Of a stretch of DNA of 64,000 bases, positions 15,902 through 23,620 are shown piece after piece. The stretch's first letter is position 1. Each line of letters opens with the position of its first letter. This DNA comes from Nonomuraea sp. NEAU-A123 (GTDB lineage: Bacteria > Actinomycetota > Actinomycetes > Streptosporangiales > Streptosporangiaceae): assembly GCF_018603905.1 (NCBI RefSeq), contig NZ_JAHFZZ010000001.1, forward strand, positions 620,001-684,000, given 5' to 3'. The position numbers and the translations under genes are program-made. The notes beneath the pieces are model-generated. The model did no database searches. It was not told where the DNA came from and saw only the letters and a program-made list of their open reading frames with translations.

Positions 15902-16099
15902 TCAGCCTTTATCTTCTTCTTTCGCTTGTGCCGAAGCCCCTTCAGGACCTGCGGTATCCAATCCGACACCGACACGCTCCAGCAACACCACGATGTTGTG
16001 ACCTGCTGCCGATGCGGAATGCTCCAGGATGGACGTCGCCGAGCGCGACAACATAACGGTGTACGTCTTTTGCGAGTCGGGTCTGGGGATGGTGATCAA
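15902..16099 (-). CDS. Small hypothetical protein (doubtful)
   Basis: A 65-aa frame from TTG 16099 has coding-like third positions over its first two thirds (ITIPRPDSQKTYTVMLSRSA then AGHNIVVLLERVGVGL) and a charged tail. The same frame stays open upstream into the Lrp gene's 3' end. It could be a small gene or a fragment of a lost one. I recognise no domain. Apart from it, the 325-bp gap 15836-16160 shows nothing I can name. Confidence 0.3.
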   Translation of the reverse strand: MITIPRPDSQKTYTVMLSRSATSILEHSASAAGHNIVVLLERVGVGLDTAGPEGASAQAKEEDKG

Positions 16100-16160
16100 G
16101 GCGCGGACGACACGCTGTTCAAGGGCATCGGGAAATCCAGTGATCTCGCGATAGAGAGGT

Positions 16161-17171
16161 TCAGAAGCGATGCGGGGGCGAATTGGTCAGAGAGCCCCCG
16201 TATTTCACGGCGCGCAGCACGGGTGCCGTTTCCAGGTGGTGAATGCCGCGCAACGGCGCCACCCGGCTGGTGAGGTAGTCGTACAACGCCGCCCCGTCCT
16301 CGCAGGACACGCTGACGCACAGGCCGGAAGATCCGGTGGTGGCCACGACGAAGGCGGTTTCGCGGTGCCCGGCCAACGCCTGCCCTATGGATTTGAGATT
16401 CGCGGGGGAGACGGTGAGCCAGATGATGGTCCGCAGCCCGAGCCCGAACAACCGCGGGTCGAACTCCACGTCGAAATACATGGCGCCGCTCAGGCGCAGC
16501 GCGGCCATTCTGTGCCGCAGTGTGATCGCTGACATGCCCGTCTCCGAGACGAGTCGCGTGATGGGTACGCGGGCGTCATGGCGGAGAACGGCCAGGATCC
16601 GGCGGTCGGCGGCGGTCAGTTCGAGATCGACGAGCGGCGTGGCCGGCTCGACGTGCTCCTTCAGGCGTTCCACCTGCTCCTCGCTCAGGGCGGGGTACTT
16701 CTCCAGCAGGCTGAGGGAGCCGCCGTAGAACAGATGCAGGACACGGTGCGCCTCCACAGAGAGCAGCCGAGGGGTGTGGGGCAGCCGCTTGAGCAGTTCC
16801 TCGCCGCCGCTCTCATCCGGCTGGGCGCGTACCGCGCAGAAGATCTCGGTGCCCACCGAGGTGAGGTAGACCCAGGAGGTGTCATCGCGGCGAGCCAGCG
16901 CCTCCGCCATCGGAGGCGCCGCCCCGGGAGCGCACCGAAGTCGCAGGAACCAGTGGACATGCCCGGTCAGCAGCGGGTTGGCCAGCCCGACGACCCGCAG
17001 CAGGCCGGCGGAGCGAAGCCGGGCATACCGGCGGGCCACCGTCTGGTCCGATACGCCGAGCACCTCGCCGATCCGGCTGAACGGCGCGCGAGCGTCGACC
17101 TGCAACGCGTGGGTGATCTGGCGATCCAGGTCAGTGAACATGTCGGATTCCATCGCTTCTTCTTGCTCCAT
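16161..17171 (-). CDS. Lrp/AsnC-family regulator with two HTH-AsnC units
   Basis: The 336-aa protein has an AsnC-type HTH at about 13-60 (LDRQITHALQVDARAPFSRI then VSDQTVARRYARLRSAGLLR). An effector-like domain follows, then a second HTH at about 182-230 (LTAADRRILAVLRHDARVPI) and a C-terminal RAM-like ACT domain. This double arrangement is common in actinomycetes. ATG 17171 or the ATG six codons later could be the start. It is divergent from the FAD monooxygenase gene at 17271 and probably controls it. Confidence 0.85.
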   Translation of the reverse strand: MEQEEAMESDMFTDLDRQITHALQVDARAPFSRIGEVLGVSDQTVARRYARLRSAGLLRVVGLANPLLTGHVHWFLRLRCAPGAAPPMAEALARRDDTSWVYLTSVGTEIFCAVRAQPDESGGEELLKRLPHTPRLLSVEAHRVLHLFYGGSLSLLEKYPALSEEQVERLKEHVEPATPLVDLELTAADRRILAVLRHDARVPITRLVSETGMSAITLRHRMAALRLSGAMYFDVEFDPRLFGLGLRTIIWLTVSPANLKSIGQALAGHRETAFVVATTGSSGLCVSVSCEDGAALYDYLTSRVAPLRGIHHLETAPVLRAVKYGGSLTNSPPHRF

Positions 17172-17270
17172 TGGGGAAAAAGGATGATCTATGGCCTACG
17201 GATGGGAACAGGGTGTCACCCCGCAGCACAGTGGGCGCGGAATATCCCCGACCCTTGAGGAGATGGCCCC

Positions 17271-18806
17271 ATGGCCACCAACAGCCGCTCACATACGGAT
17301 GTGATCGTCGCGGGCGCCGGCCCGGTCGGTCTGACGCTGGCCGCCGAGCTACGCCTGGCCGGGATCGACGTCCTGGTCGTGGAACGTGCCCTCGAACCCA
17401 GCCGGCACTCTCGCGCGTTCGGCCTACTCCCGCGCACCATGGAGGTCTGGGAGCAGCGCGGCGTCGCCGATCGATTCACCGGCCTGCGGCTACCGCACGC
17501 CGACCTGGCCGCCGACATGGTCGATCTCGACTTCACCCGTCTCGACACCCGCCACGGTCAGATGCTGCTGGCCCAGGCGACGACCGAACGGGTACTCGCC
17601 CAGTGGGCGGACGAACTGGGCGTCAAGCTGGTCCGCGGACACGAGGTCGTCGGCGTCGAACAGGACGCTGGCACAGTGACGGTCGACGTCCTCACCGCAG
17701 GCGAACGTCGGCGCATCCACGCCGACTATCTGGTGGGCTGCGACGGCGCGCGTAGTGCGGTCAGGACCTGCGCGGGCATCGACTTCCCCGGTGAGTACAC
17801 CCGGGCGGAGTTCGTCCTGGTCGATCTCGTCGAGGTCGACCGGAGCGACCCGCGTTTCGGACGGTTGCCGCTGTTCGAGCGGGGGCCGAACGGGCTGCTG
17901 GTCATTCTGCCGATCTCCGCCGACACGGTACGCGTGGTGGCCCATGAGTACGGCGCGCCGTACCGAGGGGGGCGCGGCACCCCGACCTGGGAGGAGGCCA
18001 AGCAGGTGTTCGTCAGGGCCGCCGGGTTCGATCTAGCCGCCGGCAGGCCCGTGTGGATCAGCCGTTTCGGCAATACCGCTCGCCAGGCCACGGCGTACAG
18101 GCTGGGCCGGATCCTGCTGGCCGGCGACGCCGCGCACACCCTGCTACCCGCCGGCGGTCAGGGGCTCAACCTGGGCGTGCAGGACGCCGTCAACCTGGGC
18201 TGGAAGCTGGCGGCCGAGCTGGGCGGCTGGGCTCCGCCGGGGCTGCTGGACACCTACCACAGCGAACGCCACCCGGTGGCCGGGCAGGTGCTGCGGAACG
18301 CCAAGGCGCAGTTCGCGCTCATGCTGGGCGGTCCCGAGATCGACGCGCTACGCGAACTGCTGGGCGAGCTCCTGGCCTTCGAGCACGTCAACCGCTTCCT
18401 GGCCGGCCAGGTGGGCGGTACGGCCATCCGGTACGACGTCGGCGAGGGTGACCATCCGCTGACCGGGTGCCGTCTGCCGTACCGGCCACTGACCGTCGAG
18501 GGCGAGCGGACCGACACCATGCGGTTGCTGCACCGGGCCCGGGGCGTGCTGCTCGCACTCGCTCCTGGACCGTGGGCGGTGGCGGACGACTGGACGGACC
18601 GGATCGACATCGTGCGCGCACACGCACTGGACACTGACGCGGGGTACGCCTGCGCGCTGATCCGCCCTGACGGTCACGTGGCCTGGGCCGCCACCGCGGA
18701 GAAGCCCGACGCGAGCGGCCTCGACGCCGCCCTGCGCCGCTGGTTCGGCGCACCACGAGGTGAACGAACGACGGACAGGATGAGCGAGCGCCCTGTCGAG
18801 CTATGA
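17271..18806 (+). CDS. FAD-dependent class A monooxygenase
   Basis: The 511-aa enzyme has VIVAGAGPVGLTLAAELRLA (about 11-30), the DG motif LVGCDGARSAVRTCAGIDF, the GD motif RILLAGDAAHTLLPAGGQGL and a thioredoxin-like C-terminus. ATG 17271 follows GAGGAG at good spacing. It is of the same family as the 10656 gene but diverged, so the window has two independent copies each with its own regulator. The substrate is unknown; tailoring or detoxification of aromatics is the family norm. Confidence 0.88.
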   Translation: MATNSRSHTDVIVAGAGPVGLTLAAELRLAGIDVLVVERALEPSRHSRAFGLLPRTMEVWEQRGVADRFTGLRLPHADLAADMVDLDFTRLDTRHGQMLLAQATTERVLAQWADELGVKLVRGHEVVGVEQDAGTVTVDVLTAGERRRIHADYLVGCDGARSAVRTCAGIDFPGEYTRAEFVLVDLVEVDRSDPRFGRLPLFERGPNGLLVILPISADTVRVVAHEYGAPYRGGRGTPTWEEAKQVFVRAAGFDLAAGRPVWISRFGNTARQATAYRLGRILLAGDAAHTLLPAGGQGLNLGVQDAVNLGWKLAAELGGWAPPGLLDTYHSERHPVAGQVLRNAKAQFALMLGGPEIDALRELLGELLAFEHVNRFLAGQVGGTAIRYDVGEGDHPLTGCRLPYRPLTVEGERTDTMRLLHRARGVLLALAPGPWAVADDWTDRIDIVRAHALDTDAGYACALIRPDGHVAWAATAEKPDASGLDAALRRWFGAPRGERTTDRMSERPVEL

Positions 18807-18946
18807 TCGACGCAGTTCCCAGCTCCTGGTTCCACCTCGACGCCGTCGCTTCGGAGTACCGGCTCCATCAGGTGCACAGGTCCGAACTCGAGCTGGAACT
18901 CCCCATCCGGGCCACCATCCCGTTCCTCACCCTGACCGCCCCCTGA
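18803..18946 (+). pseudogene. 47-aa remnant resembling the C-terminus of an Uma2-type protein
   Basis: An ATGA overlap with the monooxygenase stop opens a 47-codon frame reading SSWFHLDAVASEYRLHQVHR, then ELELPIRATIPFLTL. The Y.L......I.LP....IPF pattern resembles the last strands of Uma2 (DUF820) nuclease-like proteins. No catalytic part is present, so it is likely a fragment. Homology is tentative. Confidence 0.35.
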
Positions 18947-18969
18947 CGCGCGGCTGATGGAAGAGCTCC

Positions 18970-19428
18970 CTATCCAGCGGTGATGCGGCGAGCCAGGGCC
19001 TCGCCGGCGGGTCGGCCGGCGACGAAGGCTCGGAGAAACGCGGTGATCGCAGCGAGGTCGTGGCCTTCGGCCGCGGCGTCGATGGATCGATAGAGGTCGT
19101 CCTCGATCTCGATGATCTGCTGGGAGAGGCGCAGGCCCTCTTCGGTGAGGGACAGCTCGATGTGGCGGCGGTCGTGCGCCGACACCTGGCGGTCGACGAG
19201 GCCCACAGACGTCAGCCGATCGACCAGGCGACTGGGGCTGTTGCCGCTCTCGCAGACCAGCAGGTCGCCGAGACCGTTGAGGGTGAGCGACTGGCGATCC
19301 TGCAGGATGCGGATCACTTCGGCCTGAGAGGGGGTGATGCCGAGCGGGCGCAGGGCTTGGGCGAGCAGCCGGTTGCCTTCTCGCTGGGCGGCCAGGATCA
19401 GGTATCGGAGTTCTTCAGCCGGTCGCAC
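18970..19428 (-). CDS. MarR-family regulator
   Basis: The 152-aa protein shows LGITPSQAEVIRILQDRQSL, LGDLLVCESGNSPSRLVDRL, VDRQVSAHDRRHIELSLTEEG: the MarR winged helix with the DxRR wing. Start is GTG 19428 with AGGAGG 10 nt upstream. It overlaps the end of the lactonase gene by 14 bp, so the two are translationally coupled. The palindrome at 20336-20355 is its likely operator, giving a self-regulated pair. Confidence 0.87.
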   Translation of the reverse strand: MRPAEELRYLILAAQREGNRLLAQALRPLGITPSQAEVIRILQDRQSLTLNGLGDLLVCESGNSPSRLVDRLTSVGLVDRQVSAHDRRHIELSLTEEGLRLSQQIIEIEDDLYRSIDAAAEGHDLAAITAFLRAFVAGRPAGEALARRITAG

Positions 19429-20323
19429 GCGAACGCACCTCCTGTTTCCCGGCGAAGCCCCCGCTCACGGCAGCCAGACGTGCGGCCGCTCCAGGATCGT
19501 GCGCCGGCAGTATCACCAGACCCGGGTTCTGCTCCCGCAGTGTATTGATCGCCTTGGTGGTGTCGTTCAGTTGCCGTCTCTCCCCGACTCCCGGGACGAG
19601 GCCCTCCTGCAGTAGGCGAGCGTCGTACGTCAGGTCGCCGACCATGAGCAGCGGCGGATGTACGGCACCGCGGACCAGCAGTGACAGCGACCCGGGAGTG
19701 TGGCCGGGGGTGGGTAGCAGGACAAGGTCACCGTCGCCGAACAGGTCGTGGCCGGTCGTGAAGGGCGCGAGCCGAGGGTCGTCGATGGGGCCGGGATCGA
19801 CATGGCGCCAGCGCAGCCCGGGAAGGTCGATGTGGGATCGCAGGAGCCCGCGTAGTTCGGGCAGGGGCTCCTGGAAGGACCGCCATTCCTCGCCGCTGAC
19901 CACGATCTCGGCATGGGTGAGCTCGCGCAGCCCCCCGATGTGATCCTGGTGCAGGTGGGAGAGCACGGCCGTGTGCACGTCGGCGATGTCGTAGCCGATG
20001 GTGGCCAGCCGGCCCCTGAGGGTGTCGGCGGGGCCGATGTCGAAGCGTGCCAGCCTGTCGTACATCACACCGGTGATGCCGCCGGGAAAGTAGCCGGGGT
20101 CGGTAACCGACGCGCGGTCCTGACCGGTGTCGAACAGCACCAGCCCGTCGCCGCGCTCGATCACATAGACGTTGATCGGCAGCGGCGGGGTCCACCTGCG
20201 CGAGGTGAACAGCCACCAGTACATCGGCTTGCGGGTAGGCCCCACGTGCTCGGGGTGGATAGACACCCTTCCCGTGCTGACCACCGACACCTGCTTGATC
20301 GTGCTCGTCGCACCGTTTCTCAT
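19415..20323 (-). CDS. MBL-fold hydrolase, AHL-lactonase-like
   Basis: The 302-aa protein has the HxHxDH metal motif in LSHLHQDHIGG (H123, H125, D127, H128), PTPGHTPGSLSL and VGDLTYD. The region NVYVIERGDGLVLFDTG is typical of quorum-quenching N-acyl-homoserine lactonases (AiiA-like). Activity on AHLs or other lactones is plausible but unproven. I use ATG 20323 because the longer start at 20344 lies inside the operator; the shorter one gives a near-leaderless mRNA from TTGACA-16-TAATCT. The cotranscribed MarR gene probably senses a related ligand. Confidence 0.83.
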   Translation of the reverse strand: MRNGATSTIKQVSVVSTGRVSIHPEHVGPTRKPMYWWLFTSRRWTPPLPINVYVIERGDGLVLFDTGQDRASVTDPGYFPGGITGVMYDRLARFDIGPADTLRGRLATIGYDIADVHTAVLSHLHQDHIGGLRELTHAEIVVSGEEWRSFQEPLPELRGLLRSHIDLPGLRWRHVDPGPIDDPRLAPFTTGHDLFGDGDLVLLPTPGHTPGSLSLLVRGAVHPPLLMVGDLTYDARLLQEGLVPGVGERRQLNDTTKAINTLREQNPGLVILPAHDPGAAARLAAVSGGFAGKQEVRSRATG

Positions 20324-20335
20324 GGAGATTAGATT

Positions 20336-20355
20336 ACACGACATGTATGTCGTGT
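20336..20355 (-). promoter_or_regulatory. MarR-type operator within the lactonase promoter
   Basis: ACACGACAT-GT-ATGTCGTGT is a perfect 9+2+9 inverted repeat. On the minus strand it occupies exactly the space between TTGACA (20356-20351) and TAATCT, so a bound dimer would block RNA polymerase. The predicted start is at or within a base of ATG 20323. Confidence 0.7.
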
Positions 20356-20386
20356 CAACTATCTACCGGGATCTGAGGCGCTGGGG

Positions 20387-20417
20387 CCCCGGCCCGCCAG
20401 GGGTGGGCGGGCCGGGG
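20387..20417 (-). terminator. Terminator hairpin after the glucuronoyl esterase gene
   Basis: CCCCGGCCCGCC (20387-20398) pairs perfectly with 20406-20417 around a 7-nt loop, immediately after the esterase stop at 20429 on the minus strand. Confidence 0.75.
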
Positions 20418-20428
20418 AGTGCCGGCTG

Positions 20429-22603
20429 TCAGGCGCAGGTGTAGCCGGACGGGAGGGCGGTGTTGCCGTTCGGGCGGGTCGCCTGGAAGCCGATGCTGGC
20501 GGTGGCGGCTCCGGGGGCGAGGGTGCCGTTGTGGCCGACGTTCCTGATCGTCACGGTCTGCCCGCTGACGGTGACGGTGCCGTTCCACGAGCCGGTCAGC
20601 GTGTGCCCGGCCGGCAGCGTGAAGGTGGCCGTCCATCCGGTGATCGTCGAGGTGCCGGTGTTGGTGATGGTCAGGGGCTGGATGACGTACCCGGTGTCCC
20701 ATTGGGTCTGCACGGTCGGAACTGCCGTGCAGGTTCCGGTGGACGGGCCGGGCTGGGTGGTGACCTGCGAGGTGTTCGAGACGGGCGAGGTGTTGCCCGC
20801 GGCGTCCCGTGCCCTGACCTGGTAGCGGTACGTGGTGCTCGGGGTCAGGCCCGTGTCGCTGAACGCGGTTGTGGTCGAGGTGCCCACCTGGGTGAACGTG
20901 CCGCCGCTCGCGCCGGGCGCGCGCAGGATGTCGTAGCCGGCGACGCCGTTGTCGTCGATCGAGGCCGTCCAGCTCAGGTTCGTGCCTGTGGACGTGGTTC
21001 CCGAGGCCGCCAGGCCGGCCGGGGTCGTGGGCGGGGAGGTGTCGTCACCGCCGGTGGTCGTGGTGAACGTGACCAACTGCGAGTTGCCGGACAGGTTGCC
21101 CGCGCCGTCACGCGCCCGCACGTACACCTGGTACTGGGTGTTCGCGGTCAGTCCGGTGAGGGTGATCGAGTTGGTGGTGGACTGGCCGAGTTGCGGGTCG
21201 GTGGCGCCCTGCTCGCGGTAGACGTTGTAGCCGGCCAGGCCGGAACCGCCCTGGTCGGTGGAGGCGGCCCAGGTCAGCGTGGCGCTGGTGGCGGTCACGT
21301 TGGACGCGGCCGGGGTGCCCGGTGTGCTCGGCGGGGTGGTGTCGCTGGAATCGTTGAGGGTCGGAGTCTGCCAGTCTCTCCACTCAGACAAATTGCCAAG
21401 CGCCTTGGCCGAGATTCTGATCGTGCCAGGAGCATTGCCCGTCTTCAGTAAGAACTTCTGGATGTTCTGCTGCAACGGGGTCCTCCATTCAGGTCTGTTG
21501 GCGCAGTGGTTGCCGTCCTGAATGTCGGACCAATAGGTGATGTTGTCTCCCGCACCGAGCGCCTTGTAGACCTCCGCGCCACCCAAGGCCGCGACGCTCG
21601 CAGACTTAGGACCCAGATTAGTAATGTGCGGATTATCCATGATGAATAGTCCTCGTGGCGCGACCATGGCCACCATTTCATGCGTGTCCACCGGCAGCCT
21701 GTTCGGATTGCCGGTGAAGGAGCCGAACGCGTCGCCCAGCCACGGCTGCTCTCCATAGGCGCTGCTCAGACTCTGGGCGCCTTCCCCGGGGATCCCGCGG
21801 AAGATGGGAACACCGGCGCTACCCGACTCGATCGGCATGGTCAAAGCGATGCGCTGGTCGAACGCGCCGATCACGAAGGCGCCCTTTCCGAACCGCGAGC
21901 ATCCCGTGACGCCGGTCGCATCCGCCTTGAGAATGCTGCCGTCCGACTGCTCAATGACGTCGATGATCCGGCTCACCCCCCAGGCCCAGGCGAGTAGCAG
22001 CCCGGTGCTGCTCGAAGAGCCGTAGATGCTGTAGAACGCGCCTTGCTTGTTATTGCGTGGCGTGCCCTCTCGCCCGACCGCGTAGGGGTCGTAATTGATG
22101 ACGGCGGCACCGGCGGCGCTGATGGCGGCCGTGTCCGCGCCGAATCCTCCCACGACGACGACGGCCGGGAAAGGCCCGGAACCACTGGGCAGTGAGACGC
22201 TCGCTGAGAAGCTGGAGTTTCTGCCGTTGTGGTTCACGTTCACGGTGATGCTGGTTCTCGAGACCGTTCCCGTGACACTCGACGGCTTTCCGGGCTTCTC
22301 GCCGTAGACGAACCTCTCCGCCAGCTTCTTGATCTCTTCCCGTCGGCACCGCCATTCGGACTTGGCGGAGATGCGCGTACCGTCCAGCTTCTTGAAGGGA
22401 TCGGGAAGCTTGGAGTTGGTAGGTAAGGATCCTTCGTCGGGCAGGCCGGCCACTGCGCAGTCGGCGCCCTCGTCTTCAACTCCACCAGCCGCGGCGGCCA
22501 CGGTGGATGGTGCCGCTACCATTCCAGCGACTGAGAGCGCCACCGCTACCGTCAGCGCCACGACCCGTGAACGGATCTTTGAGCGGGCCAAGCTGATGAT
22601 CAC
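20429..22603 (-). CDS. Secreted glucuronoyl esterase (CE15) with two FN3 domains and CBM2
   Basis: The 724-aa protein has a signal peptide (about 1-38) and a CE15 alpha/beta-hydrolase domain (about 50-415) with nucleophile motif GCSRFGKGA (S236), acid residue near ESGSAG (E259) and His in DGNHC (H366). Two fibronectin III modules (about 424-514 and 525-615) and a C-terminal family 2 carbohydrate-binding module (about 623-724) follow. CE15 enzymes cleave ester bonds between lignin and glucuronic acid on xylan, and CBM2 anchors the enzyme to cellulose or xylan. Start is GTG 22603 with GGGAGAG upstream. The promoter region carries CGAAA/TTTCG boxes like those of actinomycete xylanase genes. Confidence 0.88.
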   Translation of the reverse strand: MIISLARSKIRSRVVALTVAVALSVAGMVAAPSTVAAAAGGVEDEGADCAVAGLPDEGSLPTNSKLPDPFKKLDGTRISAKSEWRCRREEIKKLAERFVYGEKPGKPSSVTGTVSRTSITVNVNHNGRNSSFSASVSLPSGSGPFPAVVVVGGFGADTAAISAAGAAVINYDPYAVGREGTPRNNKQGAFYSIYGSSSSTGLLLAWAWGVSRIIDVIEQSDGSILKADATGVTGCSRFGKGAFVIGAFDQRIALTMPIESGSAGVPIFRGIPGEGAQSLSSAYGEQPWLGDAFGSFTGNPNRLPVDTHEMVAMVAPRGLFIMDNPHITNLGPKSASVAALGGAEVYKALGAGDNITYWSDIQDGNHCANRPEWRTPLQQNIQKFLLKTGNAPGTIRISAKALGNLSEWRDWQTPTLNDSSDTTPPSTPGTPAASNVTATSATLTWAASTDQGGSGLAGYNVYREQGATDPQLGQSTTNSITLTGLTANTQYQVYVRARDGAGNLSGNSQLVTFTTTTGGDDTSPPTTPAGLAASGTTSTGTNLSWTASIDDNGVAGYDILRAPGASGGTFTQVGTSTTTAFSDTGLTPSTTYRYQVRARDAAGNTSPVSNTSQVTTQPGPSTGTCTAVPTVQTQWDTGYVIQPLTITNTGTSTITGWTATFTLPAGHTLTGSWNGTVTVSGQTVTIRNVGHNGTLAPGAATASIGFQATRPNGNTALPSGYTCA

Positions 22604-22675
22604 TAGGGCTCTCCCTTCCGCGTGGGGTGTTGGCGATGAGTCTGGGAATCCTCCCGAAACATGTCAACGCAGATG

Positions 22676-22812
22676 CCGAAATGTTTCGGTGATTGGCTCA
22701 GTGCCATTCCGTTGAACTGGAGATATTCTTGTGTCGGATGTCAAAACTTTCGGAAACTAGCTGAAAACGAGGCAGGTCCTCTTCGGTCAAGCCTGTCATT
22801 CCGAAACTTTCG
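22676..22812 (-). promoter_or_regulatory. Cluster of CGAAA-TTTCG boxes upstream of the CE15 gene
   Basis: CCGAAATGTTTCGG (22676-22689) and CGAAACTTTCG (22802-22812) are perfect palindromes. A degenerate copy, AAAACTTTCGG, lies at 22743-22753, and a half site lies near 22654. They fill the 250-bp region upstream of the esterase start and probably bind a LacI-type xylan regulator. Confidence 0.6.
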
Positions 22813-22853
22813 CTTCAGTCTGGCGGTACGATCCGCCCCCCGTATCCGATCGA

Positions 22854-23387
22854 TCAGAGGGGCTCTGGGGAGACGGGTCTAGCGTAGAACTCGGCCCACA
22901 GATCGACCGCCTCTTCCAGGTCGAGAGCAGCCACCTTCTCTCGGGACAGGCCGGCGGTGTAGATCAACCGATGGGCAAGCCATTCCGGAACGGGTTCCCG
23001 GGGTGGCGGTTCATCGATATGGATGAGGTTGGCCAGAGTTCGCAGGTGCTCGATGACCTGCCCGAGCTGAACGACTTCGGGGCGATCATCGCCCGCCGAC
23101 CGGACCCTGGCAGTCGCCTCCGCATAGACCTCCGCGTCGGCCCTTTCGCCGACAGCCCAAACCTCGCAGATCTCAACCGACGTGTCCGCGGTGATGCGGT
23201 AGACAACCCGCCAGGGGTTGCGCCCGACCACAAGCTTTCGAGAGCCGGTCAACTCCCCGCCCAGGGGATAACCGGCCTCGGGGTTGTCGAGCAGAAGAAG
23301 GATCTTCTTGAGGACCTTTGGCGCGGCGTCGGGGCCGATCCGCCGGAGATCGTCCACTGCCGGAGCCGTAAAGACGACATCAGTCAT
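22854..23387 (-). CDS. RelE/ParE-family toxin with C-terminal extension
   Basis: Residues 1-90 match the RelE/ParE fold: TDVVFTAPAVDDLRRIGPDA, LTGSRKLVVGRNPWRVVYRI and VEICEVWAVGERADAEVYAE. Classical toxins stop there, but this 177-aa protein continues with about 85 residues (EVVQLGQVIEHLRTLANLIH ... VDLWAEFYARP) that I do not recognise. ATG 23387 overlaps the preceding small gene by 8 bp, the usual antitoxin-toxin coupling. RelE-type toxins cleave ribosome-bound mRNA and ParE-type poison gyrase; which applies is not determinable here. Confidence 0.75.
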   Translation of the reverse strand: MTDVVFTAPAVDDLRRIGPDAAPKVLKKILLLLDNPEAGYPLGGELTGSRKLVVGRNPWRVVYRITADTSVEICEVWAVGERADAEVYAEATARVRSAGDDRPEVVQLGQVIEHLRTLANLIHIDEPPPREPVPEWLAHRLIYTAGLSREKVAALDLEEAVDLWAEFYARPVSPEPL

Positions 23388-23604
23388 CTGGCATCGCGGC
23401 CAGCGACTCGCGGGTGTGACCGAAGGCGGCGATCACCTCATCGAGCGAGACCAGCGAACCCAAGGGCCGAAACTGCCCATAGGTCGTGAAGACCCATCGG
23501 TTCAGTCCGATAAATCTTCGGTTCGCATGAACTCTGGGAATCCAGGAAAGGCGAGAGTCGGCCCCGCCAGTGATGCGGCTGGCGCGGATTTGTCGGCGGC
23601 GCAT
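23380..23604 (-). CDS. Putative antitoxin or remnant upstream of the toxin
   Basis: The C-terminal part, LGSLVSLDEVIAAFGHTRES then LAAMPDD, has clear coding bias and overlaps the toxin start by 8 bp. The N-terminal half from ATG 23604 (MRRRQIRASRITGGADSRLS) is less convincing and shows no known DNA-binding fold. It may be an unusual antitoxin or the truncated end of one. It would be divergent from the TPR gene with only 16 bp between starts. Confidence 0.4.
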   Translation of the reverse strand: MRRRQIRASRITGGADSRLSWIPRVHANRRFIGLNRWVFTTYGQFRPLGSLVSLDEVIAAFGHTRESLAAMPDD

Positions 23605-23620
23605 GGGAGACTCCCGCTTC

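Noticed and set aside
9129..20355. Secondary-metabolite gene cluster
   Set aside because: Monooxygenases, a methyltransferase, SnoaL and regulators are present but no PKS, NRPS, terpene or RiPP core gene.
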